Shown here: in pieces, positions 6,176 through 14,260 of the stretch
Layout: each line of letters starts with the position of its first letter
How positions within the stretch are numbered: the stretch's first letter is position 1
Origin: Candidatus Woesearchaeota archaeon
Lineage (GTDB): Archaea > Nanobdellota > Nanobdellia > Woesearchaeales > GW2011-AR4
Assembly (NCBI GenBank): GCA_016187495.1
Contig: JACPJP010000021.1
Span: 1-38,886, forward strand
Length of the DNA stretch: 38,886 nucleotides
Direction: 5' to 3'
Notes under the pieces: generated by a model
What the model saw: only the letters and a program-made list of their open reading frames with translations
Database searches by the model: none
What the model was told of the DNA's origin: nothing
Translations under genes and position numbers: made by a program

Positions 6176-8629
6176 TCATTCATTCACAATCTTAGCCACC
6201 CCAACCAGTTTATCGTCCTGCTGCAAATTGATTAATCTTACACCCTGCGTAGCCCTTCCAATGATATTTATTTGCGAAACATGCATTCTTATTGTTATGC
6301 CCTTTTTGGTTATCAGCATTATTTCATTTTCATCTGTAACGGAATTTATCGAAACTACCTTGCCATTTCTTTCAGAGCAGATTATGCTTCTAACACCTGA
6401 ACCTCCTCTATTTATCAGCCTGTACTCTGAAATATTTGTCCTCTTTCCATAACCATTTTCTGTTACAGTAAGCAGCGTTTTATCGTCTGTAGCAACAACC
6501 ATCCCTATAACCTCGTCATCAGCCAGCCTTATTCCCCTAACCCCCTGTGAGCTTCTTCCAGTAGGCCTTACATCATTTTCATTGAACCTTACTGCTATTC
6601 CATTCATGGTAGCTAAAATTATTTCCTTATTCCCATCTGTAAGCTTCACATTGATCAGGCTGTCATTAGGCTCAAGAGTTATAGCAACTATGCCTCCCAT
6701 TCTGGGGTTGCTGTAAGCTGCAAGTGCGGTTTTCTTTATTGTACCGTTCTTTGTGGACATGATCAGATATTTATCCGGATCAAATGATTTCACAGGTACG
6801 TATGCAGTCACGTTTTCATCCTGCTGCAGGCTAATTAAATTTATAACAGCCTTTCCTCTCGCCTGTCTGGATGCTTCAGGAATTTCATATACCTTAACCC
6901 AATGCACTTTCCCTTGGTTTGTGAACAGCAGTATGTAAGAATGTGTTGATGCAATAAATATGTCCCTGACAAAATCCTCTTCTTTTGTCGTTGTAGCTAT
7001 AAGGCCTTTGCCTCCACGCCTTTGCTGCCTGTAAGTCTGCAATGGCTGCCGTTTTATGTACCCGGAATGAGTAATGGTAATGACTTGGTTGCTTTCCTCT
7101 ATTATATCTTCCATTTCAAAGCTTGGTGCCTCGGTCTCAATAATTTCCGTCCTTCTGCTATTCCCATAATTTTGTTTTAACTCCAGAAGCTCCTGCTTTA
7201 TTATATTCATAATTTTTTGCGGAGAAGCTAAAATGGATTTTAGGTCTTCTATTAATTTTAACAAGCCTTCATGCTCAGTCTTGACTTTGTCCTGCTCTAA
7301 AGAAGTCAGCCTTTGCAAGCGCATCTCCAAAATAGCTACGCTTTGCTCTTCAGAAAGGCTAAAATTCGAAATTAAAGCGATCTTGGCATCCTCAACTGAA
7401 GCGCTTTCCTTTACAAGCTTTATTGTTTTGTCAATATTGTTCAATGCAATTATTAATCCTTCTAGAATATGAACCTTTTTTTGCGCTTTATTCAAATCAA
7501 ATAATGTCCTTTTCTTTACAATGCTCTTTCTATGGTCTATGTACTGCTGTATTAATTGATTTAGATTCAGGATCTTTGGAACATTATTTACCAAGGCTAC
7601 CATGATGATGCCAAAAGTAACCTGCAGCCTGGAATGCATATACAGTTGATTTAGCAAAACATCTGCATTTGCGTCCTTTTTCAGCTCAATAACAACCCTT
7701 ATCCCGTTCCTATCAGATTCATCCCTTATGTCGGCTATGCCATTTATTTTTTTGTCCCGGACTAAATCCGCTATATGCGTAATCATTTCTGCCTTATTGA
7801 CCATGTAAGGTATTTCCGTAACAATGATACTTTTCCTGTCTTTTGTATCTTCTATTTCTGTTTTTGCCCTTACAATCACTTTGCCCCTGCCTGTGCTATA
7901 AGCTTCCTTGATTCCACTTTTGCCGCAAATTAAAGCCCCTGTTGGAAAGTCTGGTCCTTTTACATGCTGCATTAGTTCTTCTGTTGTAATGTTTGGGTTG
8001 TCAATCTGCTTTATTGTAGCATCAACAATCTCTGGCATATTATGCGGCGGAATATTAGTGGCCATGCCTACTGCTATGCCTGATGAGCCATTAACAAGAA
8101 GATTCGGGACTTTTGATGGAAGGACTGTAGGCTCTTCAGATGTATTATCAAAATTTGGGGCAAACTTTACTGTTTTCTTGTCAATGTCCTGCATCATCTC
8201 TTCCGCAAGTTTTGTTAATCTTGCCTCAGAATATCTCATTGCAGCCGCATTATCCCCGTCAATTGATCCAAAATTGCCTTGGCCATCTACTAAAGGGTAT
8301 CTCATTGAGAAATCCTGCGCTAATCTTACTAGAGAGTCATATACCGCTACATCACCATGAGGATGAAAATCTGATAGAGTTCTGCCCACTATAAATGCTG
8401 ACTTTCTGAAGGGTTTATTATGCAATAATCCTGAGTTATACATCGTGTAGAGAACTCTTCTATGCACTGGTTTTAATCCATCTCTTGCATCTGGCAATGC
8501 CCTTCCAACAATAACTGACATAGAATAATCTATGTAGGATTGTTTCATCTCGTCTTCAATTAGTCTTTGAATTATCGTAGTTCCAGAGCTAGTTTCTTGT
8601 TCCTTTTTTTCAGTAGTTTTTTCGTCCAT
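6176..8629 (-). CDS. gyrA: DNA gyrase subunit A (bacterial-type type IIA topoisomerase)
   Basis: Full length, 817 residues. The N-terminal breakage-reunion domain has YSMSVIVGRALPDARDGLKP, the helix HPHGDVAVYD (89-98) and the catalytic AAMRYSEARL with Y133 forming the covalent DNA link. The C-terminal pinwheel contains the GyrA box QRRGGKG (536-542), which distinguishes gyrase from topoisomerase IV and allows DNA wrapping and negative supercoiling. The residue matching E. coli Ser83 is V94, while Asp87 is kept (D98). Gyrase is a bacterial acquisition in archaea. gyrB, its partner, is not in this window. The leader carries TATA-like CCTTATAAAT (8681-8690) and ACTATTTATC (8661-8670). Confidence 0.97.
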   Translation of the reverse strand: MDEKTTEKKEQETSSGTTIIQRLIEDEMKQSYIDYSMSVIVGRALPDARDGLKPVHRRVLYTMYNSGLLHNKPFRKSAFIVGRTLSDFHPHGDVAVYDSLVRLAQDFSMRYPLVDGQGNFGSIDGDNAAAMRYSEARLTKLAEEMMQDIDKKTVKFAPNFDNTSEEPTVLPSKVPNLLVNGSSGIAVGMATNIPPHNMPEIVDATIKQIDNPNITTEELMQHVKGPDFPTGALICGKSGIKEAYSTGRGKVIVRAKTEIEDTKDRKSIIVTEIPYMVNKAEMITHIADLVRDKKINGIADIRDESDRNGIRVVIELKKDANADVLLNQLYMHSRLQVTFGIIMVALVNNVPKILNLNQLIQQYIDHRKSIVKKRTLFDLNKAQKKVHILEGLIIALNNIDKTIKLVKESASVEDAKIALISNFSLSEEQSVAILEMRLQRLTSLEQDKVKTEHEGLLKLIEDLKSILASPQKIMNIIKQELLELKQNYGNSRRTEIIETEAPSFEMEDIIEESNQVITITHSGYIKRQPLQTYRQQRRGGKGLIATTTKEEDFVRDIFIASTHSYILLFTNQGKVHWVKVYEIPEASRQARGKAVINLISLQQDENVTAYVPVKSFDPDKYLIMSTKNGTIKKTALAAYSNPRMGGIVAITLEPNDSLINVKLTDGNKEIILATMNGIAVRFNENDVRPTGRSSQGVRGIRLADDEVIGMVVATDDKTLLTVTENGYGKRTNISEYRLINRGGSGVRSIICSERNGKVVSINSVTDENEIMLITKKGITIRMHVSQINIIGRATQGVRLINLQQDDKLVGVAKIVNE

Positions 8630-8660
8630 TTTTTGATTAGAAAATGATTAATTTTCCGTC

Positions 8661-8690
8661 GATAAATAGTATTTTTTTACATTTATAAGG
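8661..8690 (-). promoter_or_regulatory. Candidate gyrA promoter region
   Basis: Two TATA-like blocks face gyrA: CCTTATAAAT (8681-8690) and ACTATTTATC (8661-8670). The second is about 32-41 nt before ATG 8629. Which one is used cannot be decided. Confidence 0.35.
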
Positions 8691-8841
8691 GTTACGGTTC
8701 TGTACCATTATTTTCAATATAGAAAATAACCCCTGGACATTTGCTCGTAAGATGTATAAACCAATTTGCTAATTTCTTAAATTCCCTTAATCAAATCACT
8801 TCAGCTCACTAAAACATCCAAATTATGCTTTTTCATATAAT

Positions 8842-8892
8842 AAAAAATCATTTACGAAATTTTAGTCTTAAAAATTTTGTAAATGATTTTTT
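8842..8892. repeat. 22-bp hairpin in the gyrA/antiporter divergent spacer
   Basis: Bases 8842-8863 pair with 8871-8892 over 22 positions, with a single G-T wobble at 8856/8878 and a 7-nt loop (8864-8870). It lies upstream of the TATA box at 8909, so it would not be in the antiporter mRNA if that box is used. It is a candidate operator, small RNA or miniature mobile element. The rest of the 319-bp spacer (8630-8948) holds only the two promoters. Confidence 0.6.
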
Positions 8893-8908
8893 AAAAACCA
8901 AAGCAAAG

Positions 8909-8917
8909 TTATTTATA
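8909..8917 (+). promoter_or_regulatory. TATA box of the KefB-type antiporter
   Basis: TTATTTATA is followed by SD AAAGGTG (8945-8951) and ATG 8958. A GTG at 8949 lies inside the SD and is not the start. Confidence 0.55.
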
Positions 8918-8957
8918 CCCCATTTAAGCTTAAAAATGCTTCTCAAAGGTGTCAATA

Positions 8958-10685
8958 ATGTCATTTATAAACGATTTTGCTATGCTGTTCCTTGTTGTAG
9001 CAGCAATCTCTTTTTCTGTAAAGCTTATTAAGCAGCCGATAATTATAGGCTATATAATCTCAGGCTTTATCTTTTCATTTCTCATAGGAGCTGGCACGGC
9101 AGGAGACCAGATAATGTCAATGGCAGAGCTTGGAATAACCTTCCTTCTTTTTCTTATGGGGCTTGAGTTTAGCTTAAGCAGCTTGAAGTACCTTGGGAAA
9201 GATATTTTTATTGCTACGACATTACAGACTATAATCCTATTTTTTGTTGCATTTGTGCCTGCAAAGCTTATCGGTTTCAATACAAATGAAAGCATTTACC
9301 TTGCGATATTGTTCATGTTCAGCAGCACTTTGCTGGTAGCAAAATGGGTTGAGGACAGGAAGGAAACCTCATCTCTGAATGGAAAGATAACTCTTGGAAT
9401 TCTTGTCGTTCAGGACATATTCGCAATTCTAATATTAAGCATCCTAAACTTATTCAAGGAAACCGGAATTGAAGGAGTAATTATTGTTCCGCTTAAAGGG
9501 ATTATATTGATAGGTATAGCATTTATATTCGCAAGATACATACTTAACATACTTTTCAAATTTGCATTAAGGTATCCAGAACTGTTGTTCGTGCTGAGCC
9601 TTGGAATCTGCTTCCTATTTGTTGGAATCTCTCCTTTGCTTGGCTATTCAACATCCATAGGCGCATTTATCGCAGGAGTCACTTTAGCTAACACGGAATA
9701 CAAAAATGACATACTAAGCAGGCTAAAGCCGTTGATAATATTCTTTAATCTGCTTTTCTTCGTTGGCATGGGCTTCCAGCTCGATACAGATTTTGCCCCT
9801 CATGCGGTAAGCCTCATAATCCTCTTCTTGGTTTTATGCTTTATCGCAAAGCCTTTTGCAGTCTACTTAACACTAAAGCTCAGAGGCTATGACTTAAGGA
9901 CTGCCTTTAAAGCTGCCATAAACCTGTCGCAATTCAGCGAATTTGGCATGATTATAATCTTGGCAGGGATAGCTATGGGATTAATTTCAGCTGAAATCGG
10001 TCCAATAGCAATATTGCTGATTGTTGTTACAATGGCCATATCGTCCTATCTTATTAAGTATGAAAGCTTTTTGTTCAAGTATTGCGAGAATATCCTTAAA
10101 AAAATCGACGTCCTCTTCAAAAGCAAAAAAATTGAGGAGCAAAGCAAGAATCTGAAAGGTTACCATATAATCTTTTTTGGCTACTATGACTTAGGCAAGG
10201 AATTTTTCTCAAAACTTGAAGGCAGGGGAAAGAAAATACTGGTTGTCGAGAATGACCCGCAAAACATAAGAATACTAAAAAATGAAAAGATACCATTCGT
10301 TTACGGCTCAATATACAATCCATATTTCCTTGACCACATTGATTTTAGCAATGTTGAGATAGCTGTGTCAAGCTTAGTCAGCGCCGAAGACAATAAGCTC
10401 ATAATAAAAACCATAAAGCGCAATAATCCAAAATCCATCATTATAGCAACTGCAAAAAGTGTCAGCAATTCTTTGGAGCTGTATGATGCAGGAGCTGATT
10501 ACGTAATTTACCCCTCTTATCTTAACGAGCAGAATGTCTCTGTTCTGCTTGAAGACTACACATCAGACATAAACAAGATAATTTCAAAAAAAATAGAGGA
10601 CGTGGAAAAACTAAAGGAGAAAGAAGAGAGGATAAAATCCGCTAATGTCGTGTTCGACGTAAACGATTTTCTTAAAAAATTGTAA
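8958..10685 (+). CDS. CPA2/KefB-type cation:proton antiporter with RCK (TrkA-N) domain
   Basis: A 575-residue protein. About residues 1-370 form the membrane domain: KQPIIIGYIISGFI, the signature ELGITFLLFLMGLEF, GAFIAGVTLAN and NLSQFSEFGMIII are typical of CPA2 (KefB/KefC/GerN) transporters that exchange K+ or Na+ for H+. After a charged linker, GYHIIFFGYYDLGKEFFSKL and KILVVENDP show a Rossmann RCK domain (about 390-510) that gates such transporters in response to nucleotides. The Gly loop reads GYYDLG, not the classic GxGxxG, so NAD(H) binding may differ. Its promoter core resembles that of the other antiporter, hinting at common expression. ATG 8958 is set by the SD. Confidence 0.9.
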   Translation: MSFINDFAMLFLVVAAISFSVKLIKQPIIIGYIISGFIFSFLIGAGTAGDQIMSMAELGITFLLFLMGLEFSLSSLKYLGKDIFIATTLQTIILFFVAFVPAKLIGFNTNESIYLAILFMFSSTLLVAKWVEDRKETSSLNGKITLGILVVQDIFAILILSILNLFKETGIEGVIIVPLKGIILIGIAFIFARYILNILFKFALRYPELLFVLSLGICFLFVGISPLLGYSTSIGAFIAGVTLANTEYKNDILSRLKPLIIFFNLLFFVGMGFQLDTDFAPHAVSLIILFLVLCFIAKPFAVYLTLKLRGYDLRTAFKAAINLSQFSEFGMIIILAGIAMGLISAEIGPIAILLIVVTMAISSYLIKYESFLFKYCENILKKIDVLFKSKKIEEQSKNLKGYHIIFFGYYDLGKEFFSKLEGRGKKILVVENDPQNIRILKNEKIPFVYGSIYNPYFLDHIDFSNVEIAVSSLVSAEDNKLIIKTIKRNNPKSIIIATAKSVSNSLELYDAGADYVIYPSYLNEQNVSVLLEDYTSDINKIISKKIEDVEKLKEKEERIKSANVVFDVNDFLKKL

Positions 10686-10700
10686 TTTTAGTTTAATATC

Positions 10701-10844
10701 TCAAATCGTTTGAATCATATTGGAGCGTACACCAAAACTTTTGCCGCAATATACACATCTTTTCTTATTCTTTTCAGTTACCGGCTTAAGAGTTTGATAT
10801 TTCATCTTGTGATTGCACTGCGGGCATTGCAAAAGGAACATCAT
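10701..10844 (-). CDS. Tiny zinc-ribbon protein, 47 residues
   Basis: An open frame on the minus strand from ATG 10844 (or 10841) to TGA 10701. It encodes 47 residues with CPQC at 7-10 and CVYC at 30-33 followed by G-K-S, the two-knuckle C-x2-C...C-x2-C pattern of a zinc ribbon, with a 19-residue basic spacer. Similar tiny zinc ribbons bind nucleic acids or bridge proteins in archaea; the role here is unknown. It converges on the antiporter gene, 15 nt between stops. An A-rich ATAAAAAAATAAT stretch (about 10860-10873) may be its TATA box. The paired cysteine motifs argue against chance. Confidence 0.7.
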   Translation of the reverse strand: MMFLLQCPQCNHKMKYQTLKPVTEKNKKRCVYCGKSFGVRSNMIQTI

Positions 10845-10879
10845 TTTTAGTCAAAAGCTTCATTATTTTTTTATCCTAT

Positions 10880-11139
10880 GCGCACAACTATACTCGCGGA
10901 CAATATTGATTTCACATTAGTTGTCCGCTCCTAATAAGCAAAAGACGTATCTATTATGTTAATTTTGTGTCTTTTGCTATCTGCGCTATATAAGGCAAAA
11001 ACGCCTTATTATTATTTATTTTTATTGAATAAACATATTGTTGGGAAAGATAGATTTATTTTTACTTTTTTATTATTAAAGTGTTTTGTGTAGTTTTAAT
11101 GGAATTAGTTTGTTGTACATGTGAATTTTACAAACACGC
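10880..11139. repeat. Structured intergenic repeat, copy 1 (upstream of hef)
   Basis: Noncoding DNA related to 17225-17455. The best block is 10990-11035, which matches 17291-17340 including ATAAGGCAAAAACGCC. Further similarity runs through GTGTAGTTTTAATGGA (about 11090-11104) and ends at ATTTTACAAACACGC (11125-11139), matching the terminal repeat of copy 2. Predicted stems in this copy are: 10880-10884 with 10982-10986 closing two hairpins, 10896-10903/10921-10928 (8 bp) and 10937-10946/10969-10978 (10 bp), then 10990-10996/11003-11009 (7 bp). This could be a noncoding RNA or a degenerate mobile element. The hef TATA box begins right after it. Confidence 0.6.
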
Positions 11140-11152
11140 AATATATATAAAT
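11140..11152 (+). promoter_or_regulatory. TATA box of hef
   Basis: ATATATATAAATA is centred about 27 nt before ATG 11174, the position expected for a leaderless transcript. It rejects the longer open frame starting at 11081. Confidence 0.6.
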
Positions 11153-11173
11153 AAAAACGTATTCTTTAAGTAT

Positions 11174-13396
11174 ATGGTTGCTATTAAAAATTTTACTCCA
11201 AGACTTTACCAGGAAACTATTATGGCTTCCTGCGCTAAAGGAAATTGCCTTGTTATACTACCAACAGGGCTTGGAAAAACGAAAACAGCGATAATGGCTG
11301 CTGTGCAAAGGCTTAATTCTTATCCCAGCTCTAAAATACTTTTTTTAACTGTGACAAAGCCATTAGCTGAGCAGATTCATAATGAAATAAAGGAATGTAT
11401 GGATATCGATGAAGATAAAATAGCTTTGTTCACTGGCTCTGTTGCTCCAAGCAAAAGGGAAGAGATGTGGAAAAATTCTATTGTAACTGTAAGCACGCCG
11501 CAATGCATCGAAAATGACATAATTAATAACAGGATTGAGCTTGACAATGTGTCATTAATTGTTGCAGACGAAGCACATAATGCAGTAAAGGACTATTCAT
11601 ATACATGGGTTACGAAGCAGTACCACAGCAAATCTAGATTCCCCAGGATTATTGGATTAACTGCAAGCCCAGGCTCTGATTTAGAAAGGATACAAGAAGT
11701 TTGCAAGAACCTTTATATCGAGGAAATAGAGATAAGGACTGATCAAGATCCTGATGTAAAGCCTTATGTGCATGACATCGACATTTCGTGGTTAGAGGTT
11801 AATTTATCCACTATTTTCTTGGAAGCGACGAAATACCTGCAGAATTTTTTGAATGATAGGCTGGAAAAACTAAAGCAGTGGGGAATTTTGCAAAGGAAAG
11901 ATTTAAGGTATGTAAGCAAGACCGAGCTTCTGGAACTGCAAGCACAACTAAGAGGCAGGGCTTCTACTGGCGAAAAAGATTTTGTTATATGGAATGCGAT
12001 TTCTGTTTTAGCAGAGATAATGAAGGTAAGCCACGGCTTGGAGCTTTTGGAGACGCAGGGAGTTGTTCCAACATACAAGTATATGGAAAGGCTAAATAGC
12101 GACGCAAGCGCAACTAAAACAAAAGCGGTGAAGAATATTGTCAAAGATCTTAATTTCCGTTCGGCATTTGTTAAAATATCAAAGCTGTATGAGGACAAAG
12201 TAGAGCACCCTAAATTAATTGAGCTGCAAAAAATCATTGAGAAAGAGATTAAAGAAAATCCCGATAAGAAGATAATTGCCTTTAACCAATATAGGGACAA
12301 TGCTGTTGACATTGTTGAAAAGCTGAGTAAAATAGAAAATGTAAGTGCAAAATTGTTTGTCGGGCAGATGAAGAAAAATGAGACTGGATTAAGCCAGAAA
12401 GAGCAGAGAGCAATTTTGGATGAGTTTAGGGAAGGAAAATTTAATGTTTTGGTTGCAACTTCAATTGCAGAGCAGGGTTTGGATATACCTGAGGTAGATA
12501 CTGTAATTTTCTATGAGCCTATACCTTCTGAGATAAGGCAGATACAAAGACGCGGAAGAACTGGAAGGCATGGGAAAGGAAAAGTGATTGTTCTTATGAC
12601 AAAAGGCACAATGGATGAGGGCTATAGGTGGTCAGCTTTCCACAAAGAAAAAAGAATGCATAGGAATCTGAATGATCTGAAGAAAAAATTGACATTGATG
12701 CTAAACACAACGGAAGAAAAAATTACGAATTATATTAAAGAAAACAAAATAAAGATTTTTGCTGATTACAGGGAGAAAGGCACTGGCATATTCAAAGAGC
12801 TTGTGGAGCTTAATGTTGAATTAAAGCTTGATTCTTTTCCAAATTCAGATTACATACTTAGCTCTAGAGTAGGCATTGAGTTCAAGACAGTGCACGATTT
12901 TGTTGAAAGCATAATAGACGGAAGGCTTCTGCAGCAAGTTAGGAACTTAAAAAATAATTTTGAGAGGCCTTTGCTGATAATAGAGGGAATGGAAGACATT
13001 TATTCGGTAAGGAATGTGCACGCAAATGCAATAAGGGGGGCATTATCCGCTGTAGCTGTTGATTTTGGCGTTCCTATATTGCATACAAAAAATACTAAAG
13101 ACACTGCCCAAATGCTAAAGATTATAGCAAAAAGGGAGCAGGAAGAAACTGGAGCTGAGTTTAGTGTCCATCCCGAGAAGAAGAATTTAAGCATAAAGGA
13201 GCAGCAGGAATATATTGTAAGCTCATTGCCTGGTGTTGGCAGTGTTTTATCCAAGCCATTGCTTAAGCGCTTCAAGAGCGTCAAGAAAGTTGTAAATGCA
13301 GAGCAAAAAGAGCTTGAGGAAGTCGAAGGCATTGGAAATAGGAAAGCGGAAAAGATAAGGGATATTCTGGATAGGGAATATCAGATATTAGATTAG
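11174..13396 (+). CDS. hef: Hef: SF2 helicase-XPF-type nuclease for stalled forks
   Basis: A 740-residue protein with the Hef/FANCM layout. The helicase part (about 1-510) has Walker A PTGLGKTKT (30-38), DEAH (132-135), LTASPG (162-167) and motif VI QRRGRTGRHGKG (458-469). The XPF/ERCC4 nuclease (about 525-660) has DYRE (531-534), SDYILSSRVGIEFKTVHDF (558-576) and SIIDGRLLQQVR. A C-terminal tandem helix-hairpin-helix (SLPGVGS, VEGIGNRKAEKI) follows. Hef remodels and cuts stalled or branched forks. The catalytic ERKxxxD motif reads E569-F570-K571...D575, so the central Arg is missing. Length agrees with Pyrococcus Hef. The start is set by homology and the TATA box. Confidence 0.93.
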   Translation: MVAIKNFTPRLYQETIMASCAKGNCLVILPTGLGKTKTAIMAAVQRLNSYPSSKILFLTVTKPLAEQIHNEIKECMDIDEDKIALFTGSVAPSKREEMWKNSIVTVSTPQCIENDIINNRIELDNVSLIVADEAHNAVKDYSYTWVTKQYHSKSRFPRIIGLTASPGSDLERIQEVCKNLYIEEIEIRTDQDPDVKPYVHDIDISWLEVNLSTIFLEATKYLQNFLNDRLEKLKQWGILQRKDLRYVSKTELLELQAQLRGRASTGEKDFVIWNAISVLAEIMKVSHGLELLETQGVVPTYKYMERLNSDASATKTKAVKNIVKDLNFRSAFVKISKLYEDKVEHPKLIELQKIIEKEIKENPDKKIIAFNQYRDNAVDIVEKLSKIENVSAKLFVGQMKKNETGLSQKEQRAILDEFREGKFNVLVATSIAEQGLDIPEVDTVIFYEPIPSEIRQIQRRGRTGRHGKGKVIVLMTKGTMDEGYRWSAFHKEKRMHRNLNDLKKKLTLMLNTTEEKITNYIKENKIKIFADYREKGTGIFKELVELNVELKLDSFPNSDYILSSRVGIEFKTVHDFVESIIDGRLLQQVRNLKNNFERPLLIIEGMEDIYSVRNVHANAIRGALSAVAVDFGVPILHTKNTKDTAQMLKIIAKREQEETGAEFSVHPEKKNLSIKEQQEYIVSSLPGVGSVLSKPLLKRFKSVKKVVNAEQKELEEVEGIGNRKAEKIRDILDREYQILD

Positions 13397-13415
13397 TCTT
13401 ATTTTAATAAATAGG

Positions 13416-13453
13416 CAAGGCGGAGCGATATGACAGGAAAGCGACGCCTTGCA
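13416..13453. repeat. 8-bp inverted repeat, GC-rich
   Basis: GCAAGGCG (13416-13423) pairs with CGCCTTGC (13446-13453) around a 22-nt loop. It lies in the 107-bp gap between hef and the nitrilase-family gene, both on the plus strand, so it may end the hef transcript or fold in the leader of the next gene. It is more GC-rich than its surroundings. Confidence 0.45.
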
Positions 13454-13503
13454 GTAAAATCGCGAAGCATTATGAAACATTCAATTAAAATACTACAAAC
13501 AAA

Positions 13504-14238
13504 ATGGTCAAAGTAGCTGCTGCACAAATTCCAGTAACAAAGAATTCATTAAATAATCTAAACAAGATAATAAAATACATTAAAAAAGCTGCTTCTAAAA
13601 ATGCGGATATTGTTTGCTTTCCAGAGGGAGCATTAATACGCAACAAAAATAAGGATTCCGTTAAAAAAATTCCAATTAAAAAATATGTTGATATTATTAA
13701 AAATACTTGCAAAGAAAAGAAGATTCATTGCATATTTGGCTCAAACATTTTAAAAAACAATAAGCTATACAATTCTGCATTTTTTATTGACGACAATGGA
13801 AAACTAATTTACAGGTACGACAAAGTAAATTTATTCATAAAAGAAAAAATTGAGAAAAAAATAAAGGCAGGAAAAAGAAACAAAATAATAAAAACTAAAT
13901 TTGGAAACATCGGAATAATAATCTGCTGGGACATTGCCCATCCGGAATATGTGAAAGAACTTGCAAAAAATGGCGCATGGGTTATTTTCTGCCCGTCTTA
14001 CATTAAAAATTACGGAAGGGAATTGGAAAGCTATCTTCTGCTTCCTTATGCAAGGGCTTTTGAAAGCTCATGCTATTTTGTTTCTTGCGACAGCGCGAAC
14101 AAAGAATGCGCGCAGTACAGCGTTATTTGCGGGCCTTCAAGAATTTATTCGGAAATAAAAGGAAAAGAAGGGATTATTTTTGCTGAGCTGGATAGAAGGA
14201 AGATTGATGGGGTTAGGAAGCGATACAAGCTAACTTAA
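13504..14238 (+). CDS. Carbon-nitrogen hydrolase (nitrilase superfamily)
   Basis: A 244-residue cytosolic hydrolase of the CN_hydrolase fold. The catalytic Glu-Lys-Cys triad is visible: E41 in CFPEGAL, K107 in YRYDKVNLF and C141 in IICWDIAHPEYVKEL. Members cleave C-N bonds in amides, carbamoyl compounds or nitriles, or act as omega-amidases; the substrate cannot be read. It starts with MVKVAAAQIP, the usual first strand, so the ATG at 13504 is sound. No operon partner: hef is 107 bp upstream and htpX is convergent downstream. The sequence is unusually lysine-rich and AT-biased in codon choice. Confidence 0.88.
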   Translation: MVKVAAAQIPVTKNSLNNLNKIIKYIKKAASKNADIVCFPEGALIRNKNKDSVKKIPIKKYVDIIKNTCKEKKIHCIFGSNILKNNKLYNSAFFIDDNGKLIYRYDKVNLFIKEKIEKKIKAGKRNKIIKTKFGNIGIIICWDIAHPEYVKELAKNGAWVIFCPSYIKNYGRELESYLLLPYARAFESSCYFVSCDSANKECAQYSVICGPSRIYSEIKGKEGIIFAELDRRKIDGVRKRYKLT

Positions 14239-14260
14239 AGAATATAAAAGAAAATATTGA

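Noticed and set aside
11081-11173. In-frame N-terminal extension of Hef (31 residues)
   Set aside because: The extension is Cys-rich and unrelated to Hef, and a TATA box at 11140-11152 would lie inside it; ATG 11174 fits homology and leaderless spacing.
10686-11173. CRISPR array in the hairpin-rich spacer
   Set aside because: Stems differ from one another and there is no regular repeat-spacer period; no cas gene is present.
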